Source of the DNA: an uncultured Verrucomicrobiota bacterium | GTDB taxonomy: Bacteria > Verrucomicrobiota > Verrucomicrobiia > Limisphaerales > UBA9464 | DNA length: 64,000 nucleotides | NCBI GenBank assembly: GCA_903821635.1 | Contig: CAIJLV010000217.1 | Span: 1-64,000 of the forward strand | Reading direction: 5' to 3' | Part shown: positions 62,745-64,000 of the stretch, piece by piece | Numbering within the stretch: the stretch's first letter is position 1 | Layout of the letters: every line of letters begins with the position of its first letter | Notes under the pieces: generated by a model | Database searches by the model: none | What the model was told of the DNA's origin: nothing | What the model saw: the letters and a program-made list of their open reading frames with translations, nothing else | Translations under genes and position numbers: made by a program

Positions 62745-64000
62745 ATGACGCTCCAGCTTTCCGGTCTAGCTCGCCTTGGCTTCCTTCCCTTGTGGTGCTT
62801 AGCCCTTCACTCCATGTCCGCAGCCGACTGGCCACAGTGGTTGGGGCCGCAGCGCGACGGCGTGTGGCGCGAGACGGGCATCGTGGAAAAATTTCCCGAA
62901 GGTGGGCCAAAACGAGTTTGGCGAACCGAATTGGGCGCGGGCTACTCCGGTCCCGCCGTCGTGGGGGGGCGGGTGTTCGTCATGGATCGCTTGGTGCCCA
63001 CGAATGCGCCGAAGCCGAAAAATGCCTTTGATGCGTCGCAGATTCCCGGCCACGAACGCGTGCTGTGTTTCAACGAGGCGGACGGGAAACTTCTGTGGCA
63101 ACACGCGTATGACTGTCCCTACACGGTGAGTTACGCCGCCGGGCCGCGAACCACGCCGCTGGTCGCGGGCGGCCGGGTATTTACGCTCGGCACAATGGGC
63201 AACTTGGCCTGTCTCGACGCCGCGACGGGGCGGGTGGTGTGGGAACGGGATTTCAAAAAAGACTTCGGCCTGAAGATTCCGACGTGGGGCGTGTCGGCCA
63301 ACCCGCTGCTTGATGGGCAGAAACTCATCTGTGTCGTGGGTGGCGAGGGCAGCGTGGCGGTGGCGTTTGACAAGGACACGGGTAAGGAACTGTGGCGCGC
63401 GCTGTCGGCGAAGGAGCCCGGCTACGCGCCGCCGATGATCTACGAGTTCGGCGGCAAGCGGCAGGTCATCCTCTGGCACGCGGAGGCGGTGAACGGGCTT
63501 GATCCCGAGACGGGGCGGGTGCTCTGGACCGAGCCTTGGAAGCTGAACTACGGCATGGCCATCGCCACGCCGCGCCAGTTGGGGGAACAGCTTTACCTGA
63601 CCTGCTTTTACAATGGCTCGTTGATGCTGCGCTTTGTCCCTGGCCAAGCCGCACCGGTCGTGGTCTGGCGCTCGCCGAAGATGAGCGAGCGCGACACCTC
63701 ACATCTGCACAGCACGATGGCCACACCGTTCATTGAGGACGGCCACATCTATGGCGCTTGCAGCTACGGGCAATTCCGCTGCCTGCGGGCCGACACGGGG
63801 GAACGGCTGTGGGAAACTTTTGCCCCGACGAGCGGCAAGTCCGAGCGCTGGGGCAACTGCTTCACGGTGAAGCAGGGTAACCGCTGCTTCCTCTTCAGCG
63901 AAAAGGGCGACCTGATCATCGCGAAACTGTCCCCGCAGGGTTACGAGGAAATCAGCCGGGCGAACCTGCTCGAACCCGCGAATACCGATCCCGGTCGGCC
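62745..64000 (+). CDS. PQQ-binding-like beta-propeller repeat protein (cut by window edge)
   Basis: 418 codons of the gene are present before the window ends, in an open frame that I translated by hand. A signal peptide (about 1-27) is followed by SAADWPQWLGPQRDGVWRET, the usual opening of exported PQQ-like propeller proteins in Planctomycetota and Verrucomicrobiota. Repeated blades include YSGPAVVGGRVFVMDRLV and LYLTCFYNGSLMLRF-type strands. Relatives resemble BamB or quinoprotein dehydrogenases, but many lack the PQQ ligands, so an enzymatic role cannot be claimed. A GAGGTGAGG ribosome site at 62731-62739 supports the ATG at 62745. Confidence 0.88.
   Translation, partial: MTLQLSGLARLGFLPLWCLALHSMSAADWPQWLGPQRDGVWRETGIVEKFPEGGPKRVWRTELGAGYSGPAVVGGRVFVMDRLVPTNAPKPKNAFDASQIPGHERVLCFNEADGKLLWQHAYDCPYTVSYAAGPRTTPLVAGGRVFTLGTMGNLACLDAATGRVVWERDFKKDFGLKIPTWGVSANPLLDGQKLICVVGGEGSVAVAFDKDTGKELWRALSAKEPGYAPPMIYEFGGKRQVILWHAEAVNGLDPETGRVLWTEPWKLNYGMAIATPRQLGEQLYLTCFYNGSLMLRFVPGQAAPVVVWRSPKMSERDTSHLHSTMATPFIEDGHIYGACSYGQFRCLRADTGERLWETFAPTSGKSERWGNCFTVKQGNRCFLFSEKGDLIIAKLSPQGYEEISRANLLEPANTDPGR

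Overview
This window is GC-rich bacterial chromosomal DNA that most resembles a member of the Verrucomicrobiota. The evidence is the mix of families: planctomycete/verrucomicrobial-type cytochrome proteins (PSCyt1, DUF1549/DUF1553), a DUF1501/DUF1800 pair, CRTAC1-type ASPIC/UnbV proteins, two PEP-CTERM proteins, a ThuA-domain protein, Gfo/Idh/MocA oxidoreductases, a PQQ-like beta-propeller protein and a GYF_2 membrane protein. The phylum call is inference; no rRNA, tRNA, CRISPR array, insertion sequence or prophage was seen. Coding density is high and no gene-free stretch exceeds 300 bases.

Layout. (1) 1-10639, minus strand: a tightly packed flagellar operon read as flgB-flgC-fliE-fliF-fliG-fliH-fliI-fliJ-motE-like-fliK-flgD-flgE-fliL-fliM (fliM runs off the window). 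It encodes the rod, MS ring, switch, export ATPase complex, hook cap and hook. Several genes overlap by 1-4 bases. (2) 10869-20992: mixed housekeeping genes: a lipoprotein, ribokinase, an ACT-domain protein, a MOSC protein, a PEP-CTERM protein, a dienelactone hydrolase, a POT transporter with two small membrane proteins, a proline-rich secreted protein, a small membrane protein and purK. (3) 21064-27729: a 1325-residue WD40/cytochrome/DUF1549/DUF1553 protein, divergent from a Gfo/Idh/MocA oxidoreductase and a ThuA-domain protein. The last two are each followed by a strong intrinsic terminator. (4) 27876-32771: a MacAB-like export operon (adaptor, ATPase, two permeases) with a 69-residue two-helix membrane protein between the ATPase and the first permease. 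(5) 32782-36134: a SprT-like protein, a HAD-IIA phosphatase, a PEP-CTERM metalloprotease and a UPF0158-like protein.

(6) 36255-41302, minus strand: a membrane-anchored pentaheme cytochrome c with C-terminal TPR-like repeats, a small linker ORF and a membrane-anchored CRTAC1 (FG-GAP/ASPIC) protein. The three abut or overlap and form what looks like one extracytoplasmic redox module. (7) 41431-47798: a CbiX-like chelatase, prephenate dehydrogenase, the DUF1800-DUF1501 pair and a GHL10-type glycoside hydrolase. (8) 47918-58952: a surface-sugar operon: CDP-glucose synthesis (rfbF, rfbG), two C-methyltransferase-like paralogues, a 3,5-epimerase, a nucleotide-sugar reductase/epimerase, a cephalosporin-hydroxylase-like methyltransferase, a GT2 glycosyltransferase, a large YfhO-like membrane protein and another methyltransferase. 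It looks able to make and transfer a C-methyl-branched 6-deoxyhexose. (9) 58954-64000: a DUF952 protein, a rhodanese, ClpB and the start of a PQQ-like beta-propeller protein.

The points most worth following are the b/c-type cytochrome-TPR fusion with its CRTAC1 partner, the branched-sugar cluster with two C-methyltransferase paralogues, the small membrane protein inside the MacAB operon, the short hook protein, and several intergenic palindromes.
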